A program made the position numbers and the translations under genes. Below the pieces are notes generated by a model. It was given only the letters and a program-made list of their open reading frames with translations. It was not told the DNA's origin and made no database searches. Below are positions 1 to 10,300 of a stretch of 64,000 bases of DNA, piece after piece. The first letter of the stretch is position 1, and each line of letters opens with the position of its first letter. This DNA is from CBFHMJ01 sp965656875 (GTDB lineage: Bacteria; Pseudomonadota; Gammaproteobacteria; Enterobacterales; Alteromonadaceae), in assembly GCA_965656875.1 (NCBI GenBank), contig CBFHMJ010000010.1, forward strand, positions 1 to 64,000, in the 5' to 3' direction.

Positions 1-1084
1 GACGAACCACTTCCGGATTAACCGGTGCCTGTTTATTAGCAACCTGCGGTTTATCAACAGACCCGCGAGCCACCACATCGCCAGGTTCACCGATATTCTC
101 CGAATGCCATTCACCCCGCTCATCAAAACCACCCGGTCGGTTATTACGACGCAGCAGTTCCACACCCGGCGTCAACAGGCCATTAATCGCCATAATACTG
201 TGGCGTTCATCATCCCAGTCGTGATTAGTCAGACGGTGGCGGATTTGCTGACCGCGAGAGGAGAAGCGGCCTTTGTCAGAACTCAGCACCAGCCAGTGCG
301 GGTCATTGGCTTTGCGGGCCACGGCAAAGATATCGTCTCTGCCGTCGTTGTTGTAATCGGCGATGATTAAGCGGGAGCTTTGTTGTTGTGCCCAGACCGC
401 TTCTTCGCCGGGCGACTGATGAACGTTGAGCTGACCATTGTCTTCGGTCTGCATCAGGACGTGAGCCCGGTCAGCGCGGTGCGGGTTATCACTCAGGGCA
501 ATAAATTCGTCTTTGCCATCGCCGTTAAAATCACCGGCGTAATAGAGATAGGCATCAAAGGCGTTAAGAAAATGCAGTGATTCAGGATTAGATAAGGTCT
601 GAGACACCTCAGCAAAGCCGTTGCCGTTGGACAGTCGGACCCGGGCTTCACCGGTGCTGATAATCACTAAGTCGTCTTTGCCGTCGCCATTGATATCCGC
701 CAGCAGTAACCGGGCGGAAGCATAATTCGACAGGAAAGTGAGGAAATGAGAATCGTCGGTCAGATACTGACGGGAGGATGACTGAAAAGTAACTGAACCT
801 GTTTCAGAACCCCTGGGCTGAAGCAGTAAATCATCACGACCATCGCCGTTAATGTCACCATGCAGGGCGATAAACTGCTCGCTGTTCCAGCTCACGGTGT
901 CGTTTGCTGACGCGGTGTTGGTTAGTGTGGTGAGTATTAACAGCCAGAACAGTCGTATGATCGCGGCTGTGGTGTTAATTCTGGTGTTAGCTCTGATATT
1001 AGTTAGAGTTTTAATTCGTTTAAAACCGTGTTGTCCGTTGCCCTGTGTTGCCAGTGAAATGCTGGCATATTTATCCATTGCCAT
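1..1084 (-). CDS. Secreted VCBS/FG-GAP repeat protein (C-terminus cut by window edge)
   Basis: The minus-strand frame is open from about 1084 to the left edge (about 361 codons), so the gene is partial. It begins MAMDKYAS (ATG at 1084, or the second ATG at 1078). A hydrophobic stretch ending in TNTASA looks like a signal peptide, with cleavage before NDTVSW. The mature part holds repeated calcium-binding-type motifs: DINGDGRDDLLL, DINGDGKDDLVI, DFNGDGKDEFIA and DYNNDGRDDIFA, spaced about 55-70 residues apart. This is the pattern of VCBS/FG-GAP beta-propeller repeats, which are found in secreted or cell-surface proteins of varied function. The part after about residue 280 is less repetitive. 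It lies beyond the terminator that closes the NRPS cluster, so a role in the pathway is not supported. The start choice rests on the signal peptide; no strong Shine-Dalgarno sequence is visible. Confidence 0.75.
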   Translation of the reverse strand, partial: MAMDKYASISLATQGNGQHGFKRIKTLTNIRANTRINTTAAIIRLFWLLILTTLTNTASANDTVSWNSEQFIALHGDINGDGRDDLLLQPRGSETGSVTFQSSSRQYLTDDSHFLTFLSNYASARLLLADINGDGKDDLVIISTGEARVRLSNGNGFAEVSQTLSNPESLHFLNAFDAYLYYAGDFNGDGKDEFIALSDNPHRADRAHVLMQTEDNGQLNVHQSPGEEAVWAQQQSSRLIIADYNNDGRDDIFAVARKANDPHWLVLSSDKGRFSSRGQQIRHRLTNHDWDDERHSIMAINGLLTPGVELLRRNNRPGGFDERGEWHSENIGEPGDVVARGSVDKPQVANKQAPVNPEVVR

Positions 1085-1191
1085 AATACAACTCATTATT
1101 GGTAAATTTAATCTGGTTTAGATTTAGAAACGTGCTGGCGGGAATTTATACAAATACGCGTGTTTTGTAAAGTGAGCTATTAAATACAAAC

Positions 1192-1218
1192 AAAAAAGGA
1201 GACAAATCTGTCTCCTTT
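1192..1218 (-). terminator. Intrinsic terminator at the end of the NRPS cluster
   Basis: Perfect 10-bp inverted repeat: arms 1195-1204 and 1209-1218 with a 4-nt loop. On the minus strand it reads AAAGGAGACA, loop, TGTCTCCTTT, and continues into a run of T (positions 1197-1192). It starts 24 nt after the stop of the gene at 1242. Stem, short loop and U-tract are the classic Rho-independent arrangement. It is the clearest U-tract terminator seen in the window. Confidence 0.88.
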
Positions 1219-1241
1219 CCTAATAAGCTAAAAATTAAGGT

Positions 1242-2891
1242 CTAATACATACCTGGCGGTAGCTGCCCATCTTTAACAATAAAGTTATAAAAGTTCGCTA
1301 CACGTTTATTCACAACAGTTCGTGAGCTTTGTTTATCCAGGAATTGCTGGTCGTTTCTTGGGATCATCTGACGTGTGAACCTTTCTACAATTGCGCCCAG
1401 TTTTTCGGATAATGTGTTATCAAGTTTTGCGGCAAAATCAGACTGTTTAACCAGCTTAGCGCCCACAACAAATTTCTTAATGGCTGCGGCGTTTGTTTCA
1501 TTGGTCACAATCAGGTTATTGATAACATTGAGTTTGCCCTGCCATAACCGAGATTCAATATGAAACCAGTTTTCTTTAAACAGGTTTTTTGCTTCGGTTG
1601 TAACAAAAATCGGATACTGAGTGGGATTTTCTTCCCGATGCCACCAGAAATGACGCGCATGTTCTGCTGATAAAATCATGTGAATGTTGTTCGAATTAAT
1701 GTGATGTCCACAATGAATCGGTGAATTACACGCGGCTTTAACTTCATAGGGTTTTGTTGCATCGTGAAAGCCATGTTGTTGATACATATTCAATTGATTG
1801 TTAAGCCCGGACATCATAATAATCAACACCGAAAGAATTGCTAATCCTGGGAATATCCACGCAAACAATCCAAACACCACCAGCCCCATTAGAAAGCCAT
1901 TTCGGTATTGTTTGTATACCAGTTTTTCACCCGTTGTATTGTAATAATGCGCTTTAAAGTAGTGAAAACAATCAACTGGAACCAGTCTGGTAAACACGCT
2001 GTACCAGGTCGTTGCCTTCATAAAGCCAAACAGACTGGTTCTGTCATAACGTTGAGTGGATAAATAATCCGCAGGACCGTTAACTTCACGATGATGAATC
2101 AGACGATGCGCAAAGTGATAGCAACCCGGCATAAAAAACGCGATTGGCCAGACAACGTAAATACGGACCAGCTCCAGTGCATAGAAAAACTTATCGCCCA
2201 TCGTTTTCACTTTTGACGGACGCAATACCCTTTGCTCTGGTGTATGAGCAGCCATGTGTTCAATAGGTTGATTGATCAATAACACAATAAACATGGATGC
2301 CAGGAACAATAACGTGACGTGCAAACCTGTGTTTATATCCGTTGCTAACCAGGCAAACGACAGGATCATAATAAAAAACACCGTAACCAGCAGATTAACG
2401 AAAACCAGATACTGAGTGAATTTATCGTCAAACAGGTATTTGTTCATTCTCTCCGCATTTTCAATGAAGAAATCATTGAAGGTTTCACCACCGGCAGTCC
2501 CTTTACCTGGAGGTACAAGTCCACCGTAAGTTTGCTGCGCGTGACTCAGCACTTTAATCAAACTACCCACAATCATGAGCAAGAGACCAAGAAGCAGCCA
2601 GTCAAAACTACTGGCAAAACGAGGTGACTCAAGGAAAAGGTAAAAGATACCTGGTACACAAATGACATTAAGAGAGAATACAAACCTGAGTTTACTGCGG
2701 TCCATATGCCCCATTACGACCAATAACGGGGAAGAAATGGCCGTTAGCAGCATGTTATACACTGGTAATACGACATATCGGCCAATAACAGACAGTAAAA
2801 AAACAGGCAAACAGAAAATCAAATCCAGATCAGTTAACACGGTAATAGGCACTTTTCGTCCAAATCTGGACGTCACCGTAACAGTTTTCAT
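1242..2891 (-). CDS. Integral-membrane His-box (di-iron type) hydroxylase/desaturase-like enzyme, copy 1
   Basis: A 549-residue membrane protein with several hydrophobic helices near the N-terminus (about residues 25-70 and 85-115) and more around 160-205 and 245-350. Clustered histidines recall the fatty-acid hydroxylase/desaturase superfamily: EHMAAHT (about 210), HFAHRLIHHREVNGP (about 255), HGFHDA (about 371) and SPIHCGHH (about 390). In that superfamily such boxes bind two irons and support O2-dependent hydroxylation or desaturation; the substrate here is unknown. It is clearly paralogous to the protein at 34127-35725: both begin MKT, share PIT(V/L)LT near the N-terminus, and share HGFHDA and the GHH box. 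The start is placed at ATG 2891, not the upstream alternative at 2909, because AAGGA lies 7 nt before it and the paralog starts at the same point. It is the last gene before the terminator. It could modify the peptide, a lipid or a precursor. Family confidence is moderate, function low. Confidence 0.7.
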   Translation of the reverse strand: MKTVTVTSRFGRKVPITVLTDLDLIFCLPVFLLSVIGRYVVLPVYNMLLTAISSPLLVVMGHMDRSKLRFVFSLNVICVPGIFYLFLESPRFASSFDWLLLGLLLMIVGSLIKVLSHAQQTYGGLVPPGKGTAGGETFNDFFIENAERMNKYLFDDKFTQYLVFVNLLVTVFFIMILSFAWLATDINTGLHVTLLFLASMFIVLLINQPIEHMAAHTPEQRVLRPSKVKTMGDKFFYALELVRIYVVWPIAFFMPGCYHFAHRLIHHREVNGPADYLSTQRYDRTSLFGFMKATTWYSVFTRLVPVDCFHYFKAHYYNTTGEKLVYKQYRNGFLMGLVVFGLFAWIFPGLAILSVLIIMMSGLNNQLNMYQQHGFHDATKPYEVKAACNSPIHCGHHINSNNIHMILSAEHARHFWWHREENPTQYPIFVTTEAKNLFKENWFHIESRLWQGKLNVINNLIVTNETNAAAIKKFVVGAKLVKQSDFAAKLDNTLSEKLGAIVERFTRQMIPRNDQQFLDKQSSRTVVNKRVANFYNFIVKDGQLPPGMY

Positions 2892-2912
2892 GATTGCTTC
2901 CTTAAACAACGT

Positions 2913-2941
2913 GGTCAGGACGAAAACCAGAAGCCCTGACC
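2913..2941 (-). other. Intercistronic hairpin between adaptor and His-box gene
   Basis: Perfect 7-bp inverted repeat, GGTCAGG (2913-2919) and CCTGACC (2935-2941), with a 15-nt loop. It begins 15 nt after the stop of the adaptor gene and ends about 20 nt before the next start. No U-tract follows on the minus strand, so it does not look like a full terminator. Confidence 0.5.
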
Positions 2942-2956
2942 CTCATTAATTTTGAT

Positions 2957-4090
2957 TTATTGTAAGAATTTTACGCGAACAGCCATTTCAGGCAGGATGC
3001 GCTCGTCGGTTTCCAGGAACTTAACTCGTACCCGTACTGTTTCTTTACTCCGATTAGCGGTAGGAACAATGGCAATAACTTCTGCGGGAATTGGTTCATC
3101 CGGAAATGCATCCATTACGGCAGATGCACGCGTACCGGCTGATAAACGAGAGATATAGTCTTCACTGACATCAACTTCGATCTCCAGTGAATTCATATCA
3201 ACCAGGGTATAAATCCCGGTTCGGGTAAATCCACCACCAGCGGAACTGGGAGATACGATCTCACCGGCTTGGGCATTTTTACTGATAATCGTGCCAGAAA
3301 ATGGTGATGTGATAACCAGATCATTAAGCAGCTGCTGGCGTAGTTTTACGGATAGCTCAGCATTTTTTACTTCATTCTGTTGTGTTCTTAATGCAGCCTG
3401 TTGGAACTGGAAATTAGCGCGTAATGTGATCAATTCGTCTTCAGGAATAAACTGGTGTTGTGTCAGTGCTTCACCATTAGCCAGCTTATCTTTCGCTTCT
3501 TTCAATCGTACATTGATTTCGTCCAGTCTGGCTTTTGCGCTGACCAGCGCGGACTTTGCCTGGGCCAGTTCAATGGTTTCGATCTTATTTTCCAGCTGTG
3601 CCAAAACTTGCCCGGTTTTTACCTGTTCACCTTCTTCTGCATACAGGGTTTCAACACGTCCCAACGTTCTGGATGAAACAGTCGCTGTACGACGAGCCGT
3701 TACGTAACCTGACGCATTTAATAAGGCATCACTTGAAGCTTTCGATGTCGATGTACTAGCGGCCGGTTTTGGTGAAGAAACAGGTTGTGTCGACGTTGAT
3801 GCAACCTGGGTTGGTGTCGACGTTGATGCAACCTGGGTTGGTGTCGATGAAGGCGTTTGATTACTGTGACTGGTAGCCATCGCAGTATCATTGTTTCCCA
3901 TCCACTGATAACCAACTACAGCAACACCCACCAGCGCTGCTGCAATGCCAACTTTCATCAAAGGATTACCGGGTTTTCCAGGATTGGCATATGAAGCAGA
4001 ACCTTTCCCTGCATGACCAGCCCCTTTGTTATTACCCTTCTTATCATCGCTTAGAAGCGCAATCATCTCTGCTTTATCGTTTTTGTTCAT
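2957..4090 (-). CDS. Periplasmic adaptor (membrane fusion protein) of a MacAB/PvdRT-like efflux system
   Basis: About 377 residues. A short basic, glycine-rich cytoplasmic head (KKGNNKGAGHAGKG) is followed by one transmembrane helix (VGIAAALVGVAVVGYQWM, about residues 46-63). A Ser/Thr/Pro-rich linker comes next, then a typical HlyD/MacA body: a lipoyl-type half motif (YVTARRTATVSSRTLGRV, GEQVKTGQVLAQLEN), an alpha-helical hairpin (about 170-245), the second half motif (ITSPFSGTIISKNAQAGEIV) and a beta-barrel region. Such adaptors link an inner-membrane ABC transporter to an outer-membrane channel. The expected partners are the ATPase and two FtsX permeases at 15630-18645, separated from it by one NRPS gene. 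ATG 4090 is preferred over GTG 4111 because AAAGG sits 5 nt upstream. No outer-membrane factor is encoded in the window. Confidence 0.88.
   Translation of the reverse strand: MNKNDKAEMIALLSDDKKGNNKGAGHAGKGSASYANPGKPGNPLMKVGIAAALVGVAVVGYQWMGNNDTAMATSHSNQTPSSTPTQVASTSTPTQVASTSTQPVSSPKPAASTSTSKASSDALLNASGYVTARRTATVSSRTLGRVETLYAEEGEQVKTGQVLAQLENKIETIELAQAKSALVSAKARLDEINVRLKEAKDKLANGEALTQHQFIPEDELITLRANFQFQQAALRTQQNEVKNAELSVKLRQQLLNDLVITSPFSGTIISKNAQAGEIVSPSSAGGGFTRTGIYTLVDMNSLEIEVDVSEDYISRLSAGTRASAVMDAFPDEPIPAEVIAIVPTANRSKETVRVRVKFLETDERILPEMAVRVKFLQ
3788..3841 (-). repeat. Tandem 27-bp repeat in the adaptor linker
   Basis: Two identical 27-bp units (3788-3814 and 3815-3841), with partial copies on both sides, encode repeated VASTSTPTQ in the Ser/Thr/Pro linker after the membrane helix. 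The unit length is a multiple of three, so copy-number change would alter linker length without breaking the frame. Confidence 0.85.
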
Positions 4091-4330
4091 AACTACCTTT
4101 AAGCGGAACACCGCCTGTTTTGTTGCATCGTTCAGTCACGATTATGCACTGGAAAATTTACGTACTTTGTCCAAATGAGTAATTTAAGTCAATAATAGTT
4201 AATAGTTTTTTAAATTTAAATGTATAAAAACCATGTTATGTCATTATTTTTGTTTAAATTACCTTTATTTAGTACTAATTTCTTATAAACAGCGTGATAT
4301 CTATAACATTTGTATTGTTATCGGTAATTT

Positions 4331-4357
4331 GCAGGTAGCGTGAATACAACTACCTGC
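4331..4357 (-). other. Hairpin after the last NRPS gene
   Basis: Perfect 8-bp inverted repeat, GCAGGTAG (4331-4338) and CTACCTGC (4350-4357), with an 11-nt loop, 14 nt beyond the NRPS stop. AAATTACC follows on the minus strand, so there is no U-tract. The rest of the 281-nt gap to the adaptor start is very AT-rich and could hold a secondary promoter, but I cannot assign a -10/-35 pair. Confidence 0.5.
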
Positions 4358-4371
4358 GATCACCGCTTCCT

Positions 4372-7300
4372 TTAAATTTCGATACCATCCTCTTCCAGCA
4401 ATGACGTGTCGGTAACGATGATATCGTCGTGCTTTTCTTTCATCGCTTTTTCCTGAACACGCTCCATACTGAGAGTGACAGACTGAGTAATCTGTTCTCC
4501 GACTCTGGACAAATTGATATCCAGACCATTTTCTCCCGTTAACGTCAGTTTCAATCCATCATCAAGTAAGTCACAGATAAGATTCGTTCCTTGCCATGTC
4601 GCAATTGATGGTCGTTGTTCAACCGTCAGTTCGCCAACCGGCCCTGTTTGCTGATGATGACGACTATCCGTAACAATCAAGTTAATAACAGGCACAGACG
4701 CATCCGGCTGATTAGCCTGACGGACATGCTCTTTACTGTATTTGATAACGTCTTCTGCGGAATGGTCAGATGCTGTCAATGCCGCGGAAATAAACTGAGA
4801 GAAATTACCACTGGATGCACTGAAATCAGTATTCTCTGCACGTCTCACCAGTGACAATGTTCTAAGATGAAGAGCCTGCCCCGCTGGCAGCGCCTGTAAT
4901 AATCCGGCGACAATAAGCTCTGCCGGCGCCGTCTGGAATGCATCATTAGCATCGGCAAACAAGGCAGTTGTCGTCTCCTGATTCAGAATGCAATCCTGGG
5001 CCGTATCAGCATCAGCTTGCAACGCAGGCATCATCTGTACTGTGGTTTGTTGCAATTCAACCCACTGAGACATTGGCGCTTGTCGCGCAGCCAGTGCAAT
5101 GTTCCCATTGCCAGCCTGCAATTGAGCAATACTCTCAATCAAATCATTGAGGACCATTTCCCAACTTAACGTATCCAATACCAGTTGATGGCCTTTAATC
5201 ACAATCGCCGCGCCATCAGCATGTGCTGCAAATTCACAGCGAAGTAACAAGCCTTCTTCAGGATTAATTGACTGATTTGACGTTGTGTCGGTTGTAACCA
5301 GTTGATTAATAGCCGCATCTGTCAGTGGCTGGTATTCCGCCTGATATGTGCCCTGCCCGGTCGATTTGAACGCCAGTCGCAATACGTCATGACGACGATA
5401 CACAGCCACCATCGCCTGTTTCAGCTGTTCAATACTTAACGACTCATTCAATGATAATCGCGCTTGCCAAAGGCCATGTTGTAGAGACTCCGTATTGGTC
5501 ATCATCGCCTGTTGCCAGTGAGATAACGTAAATGTGCCCGTTGCTTCACGCGCCAGATTCAGGGCTGGATGTTGTTCTATATAATCAGCCAGTGCTTTTA
5601 CTGTTTGGTACTTAAATACGTTACCAACTGTGATGTGATAACCCCGTTGTTGCACCCGGCTAACCATTTGAATGGCCTGAATCGAATCCCCACCAATCGC
5701 AAAGAAACGATCATTGATACCAACTTGTTTAAGCGACAGTATCTGTTGCCAGACATCACACAACGCCTGTTCAATATCTGTTTCTGGCGCAACATATACC
5801 TGCTGACTGTCTTTAACCGCTGGATCAGGTAACGCTTTGATATCCACCTTACCACTGGCTGTCATAGGTAATTCATTCAGCACGACGACGTATTCAGGCA
5901 CCATATAATCAGGTAGTGACTGACGTAAGTGACGCTGACATTGTTCAATCAATACCGCATCATCATTGGCGGCAGAACGATCTGCACTGACAACCCAGGC
6001 CACCAGACGAGTCGTTGATTCGTTTAATTGACGCACCGCGACAACAGCTTCAGCAACTTCTGGTGCGGTCATCAGGCAGGACTTGATTTCACCTGGCTCG
6101 ATACGCACACCATTGAGTTTGATCTGCCCATCTTTTCGGCCAACATAAGCCAGACTGCCGTCGTTTAACCAACGCGCCAGATCACCCGTCCGGTAGTAAC
6201 GAGTTGTGTTTCCGCTTAAATCCAGTTGAACAAAATGCGAATCACTAACCTGAGTATCGCCGTCGTTTGTCACCAAGTAGCCCAGTGATAAACCAGCGCC
6301 ACTAATTAACAACTCACCAGCAGCGCCAGGTGGTAATAACTGGCCATTATCATCAACAATAATTGCTTGTGTATTCTGAATCGGAAGACCAATTGGAATC
6401 GTTTGTTCGTTAGTGCGAACCGGATAACCCGTTACATCCGCGCCAACTTCTGACGAACCGTACAAGTTCAGTAACTGGCAATGTGGTAATGCGGTTTTAA
6501 TTTGTGCGGCCAATACCGGCGACAACGCTTCACCACTACTGATCACCAACTTCAACGACGATAATGAGGTTACGTCTGGATGTTCTGCCAGAATACGCAG
6601 CAATGAAGGTACCAGTGTGATACGAGACACCTGATGAGTACTCAACGTCTCAATCAAAGCGCCAGTATCCAGTAATGTGTCCTGATCAATCATGACCAGA
6701 GGTCGGCCAGCAGTTAACGGCTGGAAGATTTCAGCAATATGGTCAACAAAGTTAACTGACGTTTTCTGACACGCGACATCCGCATTTATCATCGGATATT
6801 CGCGAGCTAACCAGTCCAGACGATTAAGAATACTACGTTGCGGTAGCACAACACCTTTTGGTAATCCGGTTGAACCCGAGGTGTAAATAATGACCGCAGC
6901 ACTGTCCGGCTCAATCGTTGGTTGTGTTTTTAAGGTTTGATCGCTATAGGACGACCAATCCTGGCCCTGTAGCGATAATAATGTCATGCCAGGTTTGCAG
7001 TCTGGTTTTTCATTGTCATAAACCACCGCACTCAGGCCCGCATCCGTTATCATATGTTGCAAACGAGCGCCCGGATAACCCGGGTCCAGCGCCAGATAAG
7101 CCGCGCCCAGTTTTAGCACCGCTAACATATTGATGATTAATTCAGGCGTTCGTTGCTGATAAAGACCAATGCGACTTTGTTCACTCAGGCCACGACCCGC
7201 TAACCAGTTGGCTCGCTGCGTCGCTTTTGTATTCAGTTCAGACCAGCTAATTTGCTGATCACCCGCAATAATAGCTGTGGCATCCGGCGTTGTGATTGCA

Positions 7301-10300
7301 AATTCAGCGATACGACTGGCCAGATCAATATCCTGATTAAAATCAATCGTATTCGTGTAGGCCCGGCTCATTAGCGTTTGCTGTTGACTGGTTGAAACCA
7401 ACGGCAGCTCGTTCACCGAGGTATGACTGTCTGCCACAATTCCCTGAAGCAACGTTTCAAAACTGCTAGCCAGATTAACCATTGTTTCATGATCAAACAG
7501 TGATACCGCATAGTCCCAGCTCATAAACAGCTGGTTTTCACCCTCAATCTCAGATACGTACAGCTCAAGGTCAAACTTGATATTGTGTTCGGCCAGAGGT
7601 GATACCGTAACGGTTTCATTTTCTGCACCTTGAATAAAACGCTGATGAACAGAATCAACGGTTAATTCTGGTAGCGACATTTCGCCTTTATCATTGTTTT
7701 GTAGTGCGAAATACACCTGGAAAATTGGGCTGTGACTCAGGCTTCGTTCCGGCTGTAATGCATCAACCAGCATCTCAAACGGTACGTATTGATGGTCGAA
7801 TGCATTCAGAATATTGGTTTTACTGGTTGATAACAGGTCACTGAACGATTCGTGTCCTTTCACCTGAGTACGCAAGACCAGGTTATTAACGAAAAATCCG
7901 ATCAAAGGTTCAACTGCTTGTAACTGACGGCCTGCAACCGGTGAACCCATCACAATATCGTCAGAGCGACTGAAACGTCCAAGTAATACTGCGAACGCCG
8001 TTTGCAACAGCATAAACAAGGTTACATTGTGTTGTTCACACACCTGTTTTAAGCCTGTCGTTAACGTCTCATCAATCAGTACAGAATGGCTTCTTCCCGT
8101 AAATGCTTGTTGTGCCGGACGAGGATGATCCAGAGGAATGCTGTGTAATTGTGGAATGTCAGCAAGATAATGAGTCCAGAAACCCAGTTGCTTATCAAGA
8201 ACCTCACCTTGTAACCACTGACGCTGCCAGTGTGCAAAATCTGAATACTGAATCGCCAACGGTTGTATCGTCGGAGTATTTCCAGCCGCCAGCGAACGGT
8301 AATTGCTGGCAAATTCATTCACCAACACGCCCAGTGACCAGCCATCTGACGCGATATGATGCATGTTGAACAGCACACCATGATCATCATCAGCAAATTT
8401 CACCAAACGAACCGTCAACGGTACATCTTTGCTTAAGTTGAACGAATGATTCATATCCGCCGTCATTAAGTCTTTCAGTTGTAACGCCTGTTGTTCCAGT
8501 GTCAGGGTTGACCAGTCATAGTGGTAAACTGGTAGTTCGACCGCATCCTGAATCACTAACATCGCGCTGTCTTCTGTAGCAATAAATGTGCTACGTAATA
8601 CTTCATGGCGTTCGATGATTAAGGCGATTGCCTGTTCGAATGCTGCAATATTAAGCTGACCTTTCAGTGCAAAAGATGTCGGTAAGTTGTATTGCGCACT
8701 GCCACCTTCAACCTGATCAACAATCCATAATCGTTGCTGAGCAAACGACAAAGGTAGTTGACCATCTCTGGCTACTGGCACAATCGCAGGTAGATCTATC
8801 GCCGCTACAGCTTGCTCAACCAGCAATGCCAGTTGTGTAATTGTCGGTGCTTCAAACAGAGCTTTCAGATTAAGCGACTTACCGAAAGTATCCCGAATCG
8901 CTGTTACCAGTCGATTCGCCAGTAATGAGTGACCACCCAATACGAAGAAATTATCGTGAATGCCCACTTGTTCAACAGAAAGTAACGAACACCATAACGC
9001 GCTAAGTTTACGTTCCAGTTCATTCCGTGGCGCGACATAAGCCGCACTCATGTCTCTGTCAGGTGAAGGCAATGCATTCATATTAATCTTGCCACTCACG
9101 GTCATTGGCATCTCATCCAACACCATAAAGACCGCAGGAACCATATAATCAGGTAAATGTGACGCCAGTTGTTGTTGCGATGAACGAACAAAGTTTTCCT
9201 GTGCATCGGAATCGGAGAATGCCTGCTCTGCAACAACCCAGGCCACCAACTGCTGATGCTCGCCGTTACGGACAACATTGACGACCGCCTGACGAATAGC
9301 TGACTGAGCTAACAATCTTGAGGTAATTTCACCCGGTTCAATACGAATACCGTTTAACTTCACCTGATTATCGACACGACCGGCATACAATAGTTGCCCA
9401 TCCTGCTGCCAACGAGCCAGATCGCCGGTGCGATATAACTGATGCTCCTGATGATGAACAAAGTGCTCCGCACTAACGAAAGTTTTGTCATCATCGTGTT
9501 TTAAATAACCCAGCGATAAGCCAGCACCGCCGATATATAACTCACCTCTTGCACCAGGCGGTAATAATTCACCCGCTTCGTTCAGAATAAAGGCGTGAGT
9601 ATTGGCGATCGGTTGCCCTATTGGCATACCTGGGTCAGCATCGCCTTGTGACATGGCTTGTACATTTGAGCAATCAGCGAAGGTAACATCAGCACCGATT
9701 TCTGATGAACCATAGATATTTAATAACTGAACCTGAGGAATAACCTGGGTAATACCGGCAGCCAGTGATGCTGGTAATGCCTCTCCCGAGCTGACGATTA
9801 GTTTTAATCCGTCCAGTCGATGATGACTTTGCTGTAGTTCATCAACCAGTTGTTTTAACAGCGACGGTACCAGGGTAATTCGGCTGATATATTGCTGGTT
9901 CATACATTGAATCAAACGTTTGCTATCCAGCAATACCGCTTCTTCGATATATACCAGCGGTACGCCACCAGCTAATGGCTGGAATAATTCAGCAATGTGA
10001 TCAACAAAATTAATGGAGGTTTTCCACGCACAACGTTCCGTTGCCTGATATGGGAATGCATCTAACATCCAGTTCAGACGGTTCACAATAGCGCGATGCG
10101 GCAATACCACGCCTTTAGGACGACCGGTCGATCCTGATGTGTAAATCACCACAGCCGCATCTTCGATCGATAGAGCAATCGCCGGATTGTCAGCTGAGAA
10201 CGATGACACAGTGGCTTCATCTGTGACCAGTACTTGATTTGCTGACGTCGGTAACGTTTGTTGATGAACTGCATCCGTAAGAATAAAAGTCGCGGCACTG

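Noticed and set aside
3291..3707. 138-codon plus-strand open frame inside the adaptor gene
   Set aside because: Fully antisense to a well-supported gene; its low-complexity Ser/Phe-rich translation is the mirror of helical coding sequence.
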